Part shown: in pieces, positions 46,562 to 58,597 of the stretch
Layout: each line of letters opens with the position of its first letter
Numbering within the stretch: the first letter of the stretch is position 1
NCBI GenBank assembly: GCA_026874595.1
Contig: CM049316.1
Coordinates: 25,503,839-25,567,838 of the forward strand
Origin: Sipunculus nudus
Lineage: Eukaryota; Annelida; Sipuncula; Golfingiida; Sipunculidae
Reading direction: 5' to 3'
Length of the DNA: 64,000 nt
Notes under the pieces: generated by a model
What the model saw: the letters and a program-made list of their open reading frames with translations, nothing else
What the model was told of the DNA's origin: nothing
Database searches by the model: none
Translations under genes and position numbers: made by a program

Positions 46562-47460
46562 AAAAATTGAAAAAATACAGGTGGCACCACCAGAATGCAG
46601 AAACTGATGAAACATTTCATGATCAATATCCATGCAACGAATCATGGTGATCAATATAATAATAGTTCAGATACTTGAGCTTTTGTATCAAATTTTCCAT
46701 TATTCTGGGGGGTACTTCGGAGCCCCATAGCTCAGAGGTTATGGGTAACAGAGACCTAATTTCAAGTTTTTAAGGAAACTTTTCATGGGCCTCTCAGCAT
46801 GTCAAGAGAGAAGATTCTAGGTCCAGTTGTTACGATTTGTGCCATGTTAACAGATGACCGCATCTTATGAGGTCTCAAAAATAGAGAAAAAAATTCGTAA
46901 AAATAAAAAAAATACAGGTGGCGCCACCATACTGCAGAAACTGATGACACATTCCATGATCAATATCCATGCAAAGAATCATGGTGATCACTGCAATAGT
47001 TGTTTAGATACTTGAGCTTTTGTATCAAATTGTCCATTATTCTGAGGGATACTTCAGATGACTTACAGTCAGCTGAGCTAAAAACACTTAATGGTCAATA
47101 TCCATGCAAAGAATCATGATGATCTCCGTATTAGTTGTTCAGGTACTTCAGCTTTTGTATCAAATTGTCCATTATTCTGAGGGATACTTCAGAGTCCTAT
47201 AGCTTAAAGGATATGGGTAACAGAGAACTAATTTCAAGTTTCCACAGGCACTCTTCATGGGCCTCCTTGCATGACAAGAATGAAGTTTCTAGGTCCAGTT
47301 GTTGCAATTTGTACCCTCTTGATAGATAACATAGGTGGCGCCACCAGTCTGAAGGAACTGATGGAACATCTCATAATCAATATGTATGCCAAAAATCATG
47401 ACCATCAGTGATGTAGTTATTGAGATATTGAAATTTTTGTATGAAATTTTTGACTACTCT

Positions 47461-47472
47461 GGGGGGGGGGGG
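47461..47472 (+). repeat. G12 tract in family-H unit
   Basis: Twelve G precede TACTTTGGGGC, where most units have five to seven. The unit starting near 48139 has nine, and the reversed copy A has thirteen C at the same position. Confidence 0.85.
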
Positions 47473-49237
47473 TACTTTGGGGCCCCATAGCTCGAAGGAT
47501 ATGGGTAACAGAGACCTAATTTCTGGTTTCCATGGAGACTTTTCATAGGTCTTCTAGTGTGTTGAGAATGAAGATTCTAGGTCAAGTCGTTACTATTTGT
47601 GCCATGCTAACAGATGACAGCATCCTTAAAGGTCTTAAAAATAGAGGAAAAAATCGTAAAATATCGAACGATACAGGTGGCGCCACCAGTCTGCCGAAAC
47701 AGATGACACATCTCATGATCAATAGTTATGCCACAAATCATGACCATCATTCAAGTAGTTAATGAGATATTGAAGTTTTTGTATGAATTGTTTTACTTTT
47801 CTTGGGGGTACTTTAGGGCTCCATAGCTCGAAGAATATGGGTAACAGAGACCTAATTTTGGTTTCCATGGAGACTTTTCATAGGTCTCTCAGTGTGTCGA
47901 GAATGAAGATTCTAGGTCCAGTCGTTATGATTTGTGCCACGTGAACAGATGACAGCATCCTTAAAGGTCTCAAAAATAGAGGAAAAAATCGTAAAAAATC
48001 AAACAATACAGGTGGCGCCACAAGTCTGCAGGAACTGATGAAACATTTCATAATCAATATGTATGCCAAAAATCATGACCATCAGTGATGTAGTTATTGA
48101 GATATTGAATTTTTTGTATGAAATTTTTGACTGCTCTCGGGGGGGGGTACTTTGGGGCCCCATAGCTCAAAGGATATGGTTAACAGAGACCTAATTTCTG
48201 GTTTCCAAGGATATTTTTCATGGACCTCTCAGTGTGTCAAGAATGAAGATTCTAGGTCCAGTCGTTACGATTTGTGCCATGCTAACAGATGACAGCATCC
48301 TTAAAGGTCTCAAAAATAGAGGAAAAATCGAACAATAAAGGTGGCACCACCAGTCTGCAGGAAGTGATGACACATCTCATGATCAATAGTTATGCCACAA
48401 ATCATGACCATCAGTCAAGTAGTTAATGAGATATTGACGTTTTTGTATGAAATTTTTTACTTTTCTTGGGGGTACTTTGGGGCTCCATAGCTCGAAGAAT
48501 ATTGGTAACAGAGACCTAATTTCTGGTTTCCATGGAGACTTTTCATAGGTCTCTCAGTGTATCAAGAATGAAGATTCTAGGTCCAGTCTTTACGATTTGT
48601 GCCTTGTTAACAGATGTTTACATTTTGAAAGGTCTCAAAAATAGAGAAAAAAATTCGTAAAAAATTGAACGATACAGGTGGCGCCACCAGTCTGCAGGAA
48701 ATGATGGAACATCTCATGATCAATATGTATGACAAAAATCATGACCATCAGTCAAGTATTTAATGAGATATTGAAGTTTTTGTTTGAAATTTTTTACTTT
48801 TCTGGGGGGTAGTTTGGGGCCCCATAGCTGGAAGGATATGGATAACAGAGACCTAATTTCTGGTTTCCATGGAGACTTTTCATAGGTCTCACAGTGTGTC
48901 GAGAATGAAGATTCTAAGTCCAGTCATTACGATTTGTGCCTTGTTAACAGATGTTTACATTTTGAAAGGTCTCAAAAAAAGAGAAAAAAATTCGTAAAAA
49001 ATTGAACGATACAGGTGGCGCCACCAGTCTGCAGGAAGTGATGGAACATCTCATGATCAATATGTATGACAAAAATCATGACCATCAGTCAAGTATTTAA
49101 TGAGATATTGAAGTTTTTGTTTGAAATTTTTTACTTTTCTGGGGGGTAGTTTTGGGCCCCATAGCTGGAAGGATATGGATAACAGAGACCTAATTTCTGG
49201 TTTCCATGGAGACTTTTCATATGTCTCTCAGTGCCTG

Positions 49238-49347
49238 GTTAACGGACAGACAGACGGATAGACGGACAGACGGACAGACAGACAGACAGACGGACGACGG
49301 ACAAAGAGTGATCGCTATAGCTCAGATGACTTTCAGTCAGCTGAGCT
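49238..49347 (+). repeat. Family-H terminus: GACGGACA tract plus hairpin
   Basis: GGTTAACGGACAGACAGACGG and related four-base repeats run to about 49300, then CAAAGAGTGATCGCTATAG, then the hairpin AGCTCAGATGACT-TTC-AGTCAGCTGAGCT at 49319-49347, then a run of A. The same terminus appears in reverse at 27236-27357. Confidence 0.88.
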
Positions 49348-50904
49348 AAAAAAAAACGAAAAGAAGAAACAATCTATATGCTCTGTCGGTTTATTATATC
49401 AGAGCTTTTGCTATGTTGCATGGTCATCAGAGCTTCAATGGCGCGAGACAGGATTCAATTATGTTCCCGCAAACCAAGTATACAAGAGGAAGAAAGAAAC
49501 ACAGAAACCGTTTTGCTTACCTGTCAAGAACAACAGGCAATTTTCAGCTGTGCAGACGCTGCCCATGTTAAACAATATTTTCTATTCCCATGGTCACAAT
49601 CACCCGTCGTAGGGGGCGTATCGGCAAAGGACTGTTTCAATTTTTTTTTCAGGTCAACCCCATATAGAAGTAAACGAAAAAACCTAAATAGGGATGTTGA
49701 GCGATTCTAACTAAAAGAAAATAAAATTTCAAGGCAGAATTTAAAATTTGTTTTTGTGAAGACTTTAACAGGATTTTTGCCAAATACGTTTTCGGTCACA
49801 ATCTTATTAATTATTGCAGGGTTCCCTTTCACGATGGCACCGGTGTATAGCAAGGTTTCTTTATATTTTGCATAAAGGATCTTTCAATTATGCATTTCAT
49901 ATTGAGAATATACATAACTTGCAACTCCATTCCAACATTTCATGAGAAAAAATAATCAGAACACAATTATAGTCTACCCCAATCTCTTACAAACGTTTTA
50001 TAAGAAAACAAAATGTTAAAGCGTACGCCATATTCCTTTAATGAAAAAAGTGGATTGACCACACGCTTTGTAAGTCATTTGCATGTTAGATATATCATTC
50101 GTTGTGAGGTGCTGTGCACTAAATGCAGTCATAAAATTTATGAAAAAATATTAATCCTTCAATTAAGCTTAAGCTGTCGATACTTTATGAAACTCTTTCA
50201 TGTAGAAACTAGGAACTTTTAAACCTGATAACCAAGAATCCCACAGGCTCCTGTGTCAATCGTTTGCAATTTGCTTTTTGTCGAAAACTAGGTAGAGATT
50301 CTTGAAAGCATTTATACATGAACACTTTGATTTTGCTACCTCAAAAAGTGACCTTTGAAGTAAGAATTCTCCTCAGTATTATATCACAAATTATTCACCA
50401 CTAGCTTCTTTGAAATATAGGAAGGTAAACCATTTTTATCAGTTTTTTGGTAAATATTTACCTCATGGGAACGTTCAGCGGTGGATCTGCTATGTAGAGA
50501 GCTGCACAATTTAAAGTGAAAATGTTAGTGAACAAACCTGTTCACGCTCATGTTAGAAACATGTCATCACTGTACTGACGTCTGTCACCTGAGATTTTCG
50601 ATTTTTTTCTGGAACATAGGATATTGGATTACTGTACTGAGTCTCATATAGAAACATTTTACTCTAGTTAATGATTTAATTAAGCGCTTCTAGTAGAGGC
50701 TTTGAACTGTTTACTGTACCACAATGGCTAATTTTGATGAAACTGCATCGGTAATAACCAGCATAGCATATCTATAGGGTTCGGCTGTTTGCTGAAGAAG
50801 GACATATAAGTTATTGCATGCATGCTTTTATAGTGGAAAATTATTTTAAGATTTATGAAATATTATAACTTGTCTCAATAAATTATTTCACAAATACTTA
50901 AATT
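49348..50904. other. No feature recognised
   Basis: A 110-codon open frame at 49378-49710 shows no motif and includes a poly-Phe tract. The rest is AT-rich. Confidence 0.4.
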
Positions 50905-51490
50905 TTATTTTTTTATTTATTCCGCATTTATATAGCACCGTATGTAACATCGTAACATTGCTCTAAAGTGTTAAACAATAATAAAATATTGTACATACAA
51001 GAAAAGCATATGAAATACTGTAATCGCAACGCATACCATACTGAATATCGGCAGCAGATAAAATACAAGGTAAAAATATTTAATGTTACATTCAAAAGTT
51101 AAGCGATACTTTTTTTTAAACGATTTCTTAAAAACACAGAGATTTTATTGTGATATAATGAAAGTGGCCAGCCAGACCGAATTTTAGGCGCTGCACGCAT
51201 GAATCACAAAATGTGTCCGTTCGGGGTATACGCAGCTTGATCGTAAAGGCCGACCAGGTGTGTACGGTTGCAAAAGATCTTTAATGTTAACTGGCGATAG
51301 TCCTTTAAGGGCTTTATATTGAAAAGCAGTACAATTTGTGTACAACTTATATTACAACTTATATATCTATCTGGTAAATAATGCAAAGTTTGTTCACATA
51401 ATTGCCCCCCATCGATCAGTTTTGCAGCACAATTTTGATTTTTCTGTAGTTGTGGCAACTCTGATCCTGCTATACCATGCTAGAGAGAAC
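50905..51490 (-). mobile_element. 3' end of a CR1/L2-like LINE (copy with decayed RT end)
   Basis: Read on the minus strand it encodes LPQLQKNQNCAAKLI, the familiar LQ.xQN.AA.L motif of the RT C-terminal region. After frameshifts come FQYKALKGLSPV-like and YTPGRPLRSS, and then a diverged end. The 3' UTR finishes ACGGTGCTATATAAATGCGG and AATAAATAAA, a tail typical of CR1/L2/Rex-type LINEs. All catalytic RT motifs are absent. It is unrelated in sequence to the LINE at 1945-2669. Confidence 0.75.
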
Positions 51491-52559
51491 TGAGTAGGCA
51501 ATTCCTGGAATAATTAGTGGATGCAACAGAAAGCTGTGTAACTGAATCAGTTGGATAAAAACAAATTTGCGATCAGTTGATATTGAATTGAATATCGCAT
51601 ATTAAAATGCCGAAATGTTCACAGGGAATTTGTCAGTATTAACAGGAAAAAGTAGATGCAATCCACAAAGAAAGGCAAAATGTCCACAAATCATATGCAT
51701 AAATGCATTTTTGGAAAAATGAGGCATATACCTGTAAACTTGAAAAACGTGTACACCTAGCGATCCTTCTTGTCTGGTGTCTCAGCGACATGTGTTCATT
51801 TTCCGGAAAAGCACTACCTACTGAAATCAGATTCAACAGGACATGTGTTCAGCGCTAGAATTTGAAACCTTTACTTCCATTTTAGTAAAATTCCTTTAGA
51901 GGCATTATAATAGACATGAGGATCAGTTAGGATCACAGGCGACCCACTTGACCGCTCCGGCAAGACATGTTTCTAACCATGGTCTTAAAAGGCTAGTGCG
52001 CTCGAAATGCAGGAAAATCCCTAAGGCGCCTCGTGAAAAAGCATTACTTGCGTGGAGGACCTTAAAGCACACGAAGAAATCGGGGCACATATGGGGAGTT
52101 ATATAATTTTTTTAAAATTATGCAACTTGATAAAAAATAATCCAGCAACAGAAAACATGTCCTAGAAGAGCGCCTGGACGATATTTGGAAAGTCAAATCA
52201 GGACGGATACAGGTAAACCATTCTGTAGGGAAAAAAAACCCTATTTATTATATAGATATATTGAACGTAACATATATTTTATGAGGCCTAAACTTGTCCC
52301 GCTCAGAGTTACATTTTTTTCTTGCTCAATTTTATTGACCAGGATGGGTTTACGTGTTTTGTCGTACAGGATATTTTCGGGCTAGTGTCACACACACAAC
52401 TTGAAGTACACCAAATCGGTCTCTGGAGACCAGTTCAGACAGTCATGTGTTATATAAGCGATCAAAATAACACGAAACATCAGGTCTAACATGACTCAGA
52501 GGCTAGTTCAGTACATCCATTTTCGTTCACCTGAATCTGCCCTTTGCCATTGCTTCTGT
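51491..52559. other. No feature recognised
   Basis: AT-rich. No supported gene or repeat boundary. Confidence 0.4.
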
Positions 52560-52932
52560 GGTTATTGTGGCTATAAGGGGTCAAGCACAGCTAGTACTCA
52601 AAGCCGGCAGATCGAATATTAGCCGTGGTGGTGAGATTTTTCATGGTCGGTCCTCACCCAGGGTGAGCTCTCTGCAGGCTTAATGGGAAGACCGTACCCA
52701 ACTGCTGTGTTTCACTTGCAAACTTTCGGAGGTGGAATAACCCAGCATTGATGGCGATTACACACCGAGCGCCCGAAAGTGCAGTAGTCACCGGGCCCGG
52801 TTAAAACTAGGGTATAAAAATTAGAGGAAGCGTGTAATGCTGCTCTGTCACGTAGTCCGAAACCGAATGGAATCCTGCATTTATACATATACTAAGTTAA
52901 GCTACCATTAACATTGGAGGCGGTTACCTCCA
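52560..52932 (-). repeat. GGAGG-hairpin dispersed repeat (copy 3, longest)
   Basis: The hairpin GGAGGTAACCGCCTCC (minus strand, 52931-52916) leads into GGACTACGTGACAGAGCAG, CACGCTTCC, GGGCCCGGTGACTACTGCAC and GTGTAATCGCC, as in copy 2. It continues for about 190 bp more through GAGCTCACCCTGGGTGAGG, itself an imperfect palindrome. The far end has a GCCGGCAGATCGAATATTAGCC stretch vaguely like a tRNA B box. Confidence 0.6.
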
Positions 52933-53099
52933 AACAATAAATAAAATCATTCTATACAACAACTCTTTAGGATTAGTAACTTTAAATATTTTGAGTAAAT
53001 GCAACGACGGTCTGAGATATGTGAATTATATGATGACGAGTCAATTATTACCTTTTTTACCTTATTACAAACACCACAGTATGACTTACGTGGCATGTA

Positions 53100-53947
53100 T
53101 GTTGCGACAGGTGCCCTTTTTATTGTGTGGCACGGGCGTAACTCGTATTGTAACGCCCATGTCTGGCCGCGTGTTGCACTCTTGGTTTGATCCGTACTGG
53201 TTGAACTCTCCTTGTCATGCTAGCTTTAGGCTTTCTCGCCTGGCCGTTCCGGGGCGAGCTCACGTGTGCACCCTGGTATGTAGAGACACAGCGATGTTTT
53301 TCTAGATGATTCCTGTAACGCGTTTTTACTGTGTATTATGTTAGATTGTTCGAGATTAGAAGCTCCTCGGCTTGGGGTGAAAAGTTATATAAAGGAGCTG
53401 TGTTTTGGAGCCGAGGGGGAGGTAAGAGAAGATTCCAGCGGACACAGACGTGTGTATATCAGTTTGTGGGATCTGTCCGATTATCCAGCAATTCTGGGAT
53501 TCTACTGTTACTAACTCTATACAATTTAATGCTGCCTGCCTCAAGTTTACTTACAAGAACTACTGTTACAAGAGCTTTACATTGGACTGTTATTCCCAAG
53601 AGGATTTGAGTGGACTTTTCATCCGGCATACACATTTAAAAGGACTTATCGTTGTGAAAGTGGTATCCAGGTACTGTGCACTTTGTTTATTCTACTGTGT
53701 GATTGAATTGATTTGTTGTTATACTTTTGTTATATGGTGTAATTGTATTGATTTAGTGTGTATTGTAATGTTAGGGTTGTTTTAAGAATAAATTATAGTT
53801 ATGTGTTAACAAAAAACCCACTGACTTCTTTATTCATTCCCTAAGACATTTCATGCTGCCTAGTGTTCAGAATCTGATTTTTTATCTCCTTGACATAATT
53901 TATGTTCATCACGCATACGTGATCTGATGATATTAGGTTCCGTAACA
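53100..53947 (+). repeat. Solo LTR of Gmr1-like element (848 bp)
   Basis: It starts TGTTGCGACAGGTGCCC and ends GTTCCGTAACA at 53947. The full length aligns with the LTR at 31380-32211, including the TATA box (53386-53393), the CCGAGGGGGAGG stretch, the poly-A signal (53787-53792) and the TTCATTCCCTAAGACATTTC block. No primer-binding site or internal sequence follows, so it is a solo LTR, usually the product of recombination between two LTRs. No matching target duplication was found at its edges. Confidence 0.9.
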
Positions 53948-55892
53948 GTGTGAATTAGTGAATGTTACTAAAATCGTTTATGTGTGTTATGCATTCAAGG
54001 TATTTTGAATTCATTCATTTTATTTTCAAAATTCCATTTCAAGACACTATGGTAGAAATGAATTGATATCCGAGCAAGCTTTATTAGGCTTTCTGATTAC
54101 AAAAAAGGACTGTAAACTGTAAACTGTAAACAGATAAACGGGCCTTTTAATTTTGGTAAAATGATAAAGCCTTCTTCTGTTTGTTATGGCAACTGTATAC
54201 TGGTCACATATTTAGAATTTTTGCATATTAATTCTGAATTATATCTAGTGTGCATAACTTAAGAAGTACTCCTTATGTTATATCTTCCAGTTGTTAAGAG
54301 TATTTCTCTGAAGTTTGTAGTTAGTCAACAGTTGTTGCACGTACATCTTTTTTTTTTTCTTTCTTCTGTTGAGAAAGACAATCCATTAACCTCGGTAGAT
54401 TGTTACACAGCAAGTCTAGAATGATATTTATTAGTTTCTATGTGAATGAAAGCAAAGGAACCCGACAACTTCCCACAACTATGATTATGTGTTCCAGGAT
54501 AACAACCAAGGATCTCAGATAACATATAAAGGAAAGCGCACTAATGAGGCCACAAGTATGTCCACCCTGGCGCGGCACGTATGAGTTCAAAGAACGAGAC
54601 ACAATGTAAACTCTTTTACATGTGAACCAAGTAGATCTTAATCATCATTTCAAGTCTGTACCTAACAATTATCCACGGGCGGTTTGTGTTGAATTTCCTC
54701 TTCAGGTGAGTGATTATAATACAAAGGAAAGCTCAAGGCCACTGTTACTTGTTTAACTTCAGAGAAGCTAACTGTCATTCATTTGTATAGTTATGCTAGG
54801 GGGATTACAATCTGTATATATACGTCATGAGTGTTTATAATCAAATGACTTCAATTACTATCTTTTAAGTTTGCTTAGTATGCAACATGAAACGATATTT
54901 ATTATTTGTTCGTCATCGTACTTGTTGTAGGTACCAAATGACATGTTTCTCAGAATGATTCGGGGGAAGGGATTGGCAGGGAATATGCCCCCCTTACTTT
55001 TTAGGGGTGGGGTACAAAAGCCCTCACTCTCTTTTGGGATAAACACCAATTTTTAATTTCCAGATAATTCCGTCAATCAGTAATATTTTCCTCACTAATA
55101 TTTAATTTATGCATCTCACATTAAGGAAATTTATTATTTTTTTTCTGTGTGTCAGCATGGGCGTATGTACCGTGTTTACTAACAGCTTGTAGATAAACAA
55201 GGTATAAGAAACCTTTATTTAACAGGAATGTCCTCAACGAAATTACAGTTCATATATTTTTACTCAAGGTAAGCCATATATCGCGTAAATTCTACTCATT
55301 TGGCAGAAAAATTGCTGACTTTAAAGGTAGAACGTACCCCTAAAGCTGTGAGCATTTATTTTGAAAATGAACAATTTTCTTAACCTTATAACCTTAGCTC
55401 TGTTTCCCTGAAAAAAGGCTTATATTCGCGGTAAATCAGATTAGATGCATTACTGACCAATCATTTAATGTAACCGAGAACATCTAAAGCTCCGTTTGAT
55501 AAAACGGCTGTATTAGGCTTTCTCATTATACAATCACAATGATCCCGCTGTCGCTTTAACAAGAAAAAAGAAAACAGTTTATGAAACCGGTTCACTGTTT
55601 GTGTTCTGTTGTTATACATTTGATAAAAGTTAACAACAATGGGAACGGATATGGAAATAAACAGACCAATTTTACCAATTTCCACATTTTTCATCTTCAT
55701 AACTTGCGCGTGTAGAATTATAGGAAAGACGCAAAATCCGCGCTGCTTTTCGATATTATACAATTTAATTTCCTATTTTTCTGTTCGAAAACGCGGGGGT
55801 GCAAGAGCCCTGGGCTCCGCTAAATCCGCCCCTGAAATAATGATTTGATTTCTTAGATCACGGATGACGTGATCCGACTTAACTTTGTCTTC
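53948..55892. other. No gene recognised
   Basis: AT-rich. The sequence at 55176-55197 is the inverted partner of 16719-16740. No other feature was supported. Confidence 0.4.
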
Positions 55893-56042
55893 CTTGTATT
55901 TCGGACAAGACCAAACTTGTCCCTTTTATACGCCTTGTGGGAAACATGCACCCCATGCAGCCACATTCTTGTATTTCGGATACGACCATACTTGTCGTTT
56001 TTATAAGCCCCGTTGGAAGCATGCACCCCATGCAGCCACATT
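55893..56042. repeat. 75-bp tandem duplication, two units
   Basis: Units at 55893-55967 and 55968-56042 both run from CTTGTATTTCGGA to CCCCATGCAGCCACATT. They differ at about a dozen sites. On the minus strand the repeat stays in one open frame (55853-56185) and gives two 25-residue units starting MWLHGVH and ending RNTR. Whether this is coding is doubtful, since the frame as a whole shows no motif. Confidence 0.8.
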
Positions 56043-56679
56043 CCATTCACATTTAACTGCAGTGCAAAGCCAGTAATAATGCATTCAATAAAGTTCAGAG
56101 AGCACTCAAGCTTGTTGAAAAGACATTGGCCAATGGCCATAGCGTGGAGGACGGTTGTAAACTTTATTTTACACGACTTGTACAAATAGTTCGAATAACT
56201 AAATCAAGGCATTATTCATGGTCTAGATTTTGGTGCTCGATAGTGGAGCAATCCCCCAGGACTCGGGGTATCCTTTCGCCAGGGGTCGTGTTTGTTTAAG
56301 ACGACTGTATTCCTTTTAGACACCGAGGGAAGGCCGAGACTACTTACCTCAACTGTACTGTGAAAATTTAAAATAAAAATTTCTTACATTTCAAGAAAAC
56401 ATATTTTTCAATTTTACATGTGAATGCTTGCAAAATATTAATTATTCCGTGACAAAAACACCAAGGTTTTTGTGATTTGCCTTGAAACAATTCTTACCCA
56501 ACGTACTTTAACGGACTACATCATCGCCTTCACCCTCACTACAGTTATACAAATGCCATCTGTGTATGTAGCAGGCATGGACAGATTGTCGTGCTTACAA
56601 ATCCTGAACAACAAAGTCATTCTCTTCTGAGTCCAATATTCCGAAAGGTTGACCCTGGGTAAAGCATCGGCCTGGGACG

Positions 56680-56775
56680 AGCCGCTTAACTCACTTTCAC
56701 AGCCTCTCCGGGAATCGAACCCGGATCGCCAGCGGAGAGAGCCAAGTTTGTTACCACTCGACTGTCCACACTTGA
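56680..56775 (-). mobile_element. tRNA-derived SINE head (copy 2)
   Basis: The minus strand reads GGACAGTCGAGTGGTAACA (A-box region), GGCTCTCTCCGCTGGCGAT, then the good B box GGGTTCGATTCCC. It is the same head as at 5785-5985. The acceptor-stem ends do not pair, so this is not a working tRNA gene. Its body differs from copy 1 after the B box and its 3' end was not located. Confidence 0.65.
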
Positions 56776-57955
56776 ACCGACGGTTCAAATGGATCTGGAT
56801 ATAACAGTTGTTCTACCATGTGAAACTTTTTGTCCGAATCCTAACTAAAATTATTTTAAACGGCATGTTTTATACTTGAAGCTTACTTTGCTTCATGTAT
56901 TTTCACTGTTTATTATCTGTTCGTGGCATTCAACTGAAATAATCCATCTATGAGTAATACTGTTTTAAGCTTCCCAGACGTGACTTTGCCGCTATGGGGA
57001 TTTTCTTCGCCTACGTCAACATTGTTAACGCGCACACAGTCTCCAAGTTTGGAACTTGTCTCCAGGTTATGGTAGGCAACTCTAAAATGCATTTGATCTT
57101 TTTCCGTTCTTTAGCGCTTACTTGGTAACGAAGTGATTTCCTGAAAAATTTACCCTTTCTGCAGACGAGCAAAACAGACTGATGAAATTAAATAAGTATT
57201 AACATGTATGAATTGTTTCTTTATTTCATTTTTAATAAATTTTGGTTGGAAAGTTTACAGTTAAGTTGTAAACCTTTTATGATGGTTACAAAGAATACAT
57301 ATTGTCGGGCTATGTGATATTATTGATATATCGCGATACGCTTATTGCGTATCTTGACACAATTTTCAAATATCGATATTTTCCGATATTTTGTTAATGT
57401 GCCTTAAACTGATTCTATAGTAAACCAATGTTTCTTTGACAAATTTAGACTCTAATATAAGTTTGGATCTAAGACAGGCTTAAAGTGAAGACCCTTACCG
57501 CTTCTTTAGATATTGAGTATGATATACCATAGATGAAGGGTCCGTCCCAGGGTATTTGCATGTCTGGTCGCTGACTTATTGGAATAAGATAAATATTTTG
57601 ATACGTAAAAAGAAATCTGCTGAGCATGGTCATAATAATAAATAATTCATTAATATCCTCTCCTCATTTTCATGATAACTACAGAGGATTAAATGTCAAC
57701 GTAACCGTATTTTTTCTAAGAACGGCGGTCGTCCGAGTTGATATACACGGCTGTACATGTGCGCACCATCTATCTCATCAAGAAATCTCCAACTGCCCAG
57801 TTATTTGCAAATATAAGGAACAAAGAACTTTTATTTTAAATCTTTCTCTTGGCACGGGCAACAGTACATTAGTAAGTAATGTATCCATAGTTCGTGTTTA
57901 TAAATTAACTGTTCCACATAATCTTTAATTGTGTCATTATATTTATCTTTTTTTT
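56776..57955. other. No gene recognised
   Basis: Near 57305-57400 there is TCGGGCTATGTGATATTATTG with GATACGC-TTATT-GCGTATC, a small hairpin that resembles the ends of the MITE at 57956-58222 and may be a decayed relative. Confidence 0.4.
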
Positions 57956-58060
57956 AGGGCTGGGTATCGCCTACAAATTTCGTAGCGCATTATATTGCGC
58001 TATTTTGTATCCCGTTACGTATTGCGATTTTTACATATTAAATTAATAAGATAAATGTGT

Positions 58061-58110
<50 letters not shown>

Positions 58111-58222
58111 TATATAAATACTTTTAATTTAATATATTGTAAATATCGTAGTACATATCGTAATACGCTACCAAATATCGCAATATATTGCGATACGAAA
58201 TTTGAAGGCGATACCCAGCCCT
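57956..58222. mobile_element. Foldback MITE with AGGGCTGGGTATCG ends, about 267 bp
   Basis: The left end reads AGGGCTGGGTATCGCCTACA. The right end is the reverse complement of AGGGCTGGGTATCGCCTTCA. The inverted match extends over about 44 bp with few mismatches, and more loosely to about 70 bp. The centre is a (TA)n array at 58069-58108. No open frame is present. The superfamily is uncertain because no target duplication stands out. Confidence 0.8.
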
Positions 58223-58597
58223 AATATATAACATTTTTCTACTTAGGAGGGACAGTTTCCACTCTTTAATCTTGAAATATATTGTTAAATCATTTAAAAC
58301 CTGCGAATTTCTTCCAATTTCATTAAATGTATTATTATAATAACCTTTCCTTAACAAGAATTTCTTGACAGGAATTACAGGATTTATTGTTTAACGATTT
58401 AAAATATGTGAATTTGTTGCAATTTCAATAAATGTTTTACCGTATTAAACGGTTAGGTTAATTAAACTAAACAACATATATTCTCTTTTACATTGATAAC
58501 ATTTTGTATCCGTATATAAAAGCATGCATACATTCTTCGCTCTCAGTTTCGTCAACCTCGCCCTCGGTGTCTATATAAATTTCATGCTTATTGCTAC

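Larger units (their letters stand above)
45500..49347 (+). repeat. Family-H minisatellite element, large nested tandem array (copy D)
   Basis: About twelve units can be counted with the anchor ATTCTAGGTCCAGT or close variants. The first four anchors (45616, 45781, 45948, 46113) are spaced 165-167 bp. From about 46213 on, the GGTGGCGCCACC anchors are mostly 329-342 bp apart because each unit gains a spacer of about 170 bp. Exceptions are 367 and 417 bp where a hairpin terminus is embedded (46533-46561 and 47054-47078). The array ends in a GACGGACA-rich tract (about 49240-49300), then AGAGTGATCGCTATAG and a hairpin. The layout (core tandem repeats, short microsatellite, 3' hairpin) resembles the pearl-type and Helitron-like non-autonomous elements of bivalves. 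There is no coding capacity. Confidence 0.85.

Noticed and set aside
45500-49347. CRISPR-like regular repeat array
   Set aside because: Units are 165-340 bp, contiguous and diverged, in a eukaryotic genome, and end in a hairpin with microsatellite. This is a minisatellite-bearing mobile element.
53092-53955. Target-site duplication around the solo LTR
   Set aside because: Left (TGTA) and right (GTGT) flanks do not match at 4-6 bp under either plausible LTR start.
56690-56770. Possible tRNA gene on the minus strand
   Set aside because: It has good A-box and B-box sequences, but the acceptor-stem halves do not pair, and the same head occurs at 5785-5985 in a repeat with a LINE-like tail. It is a SINE.
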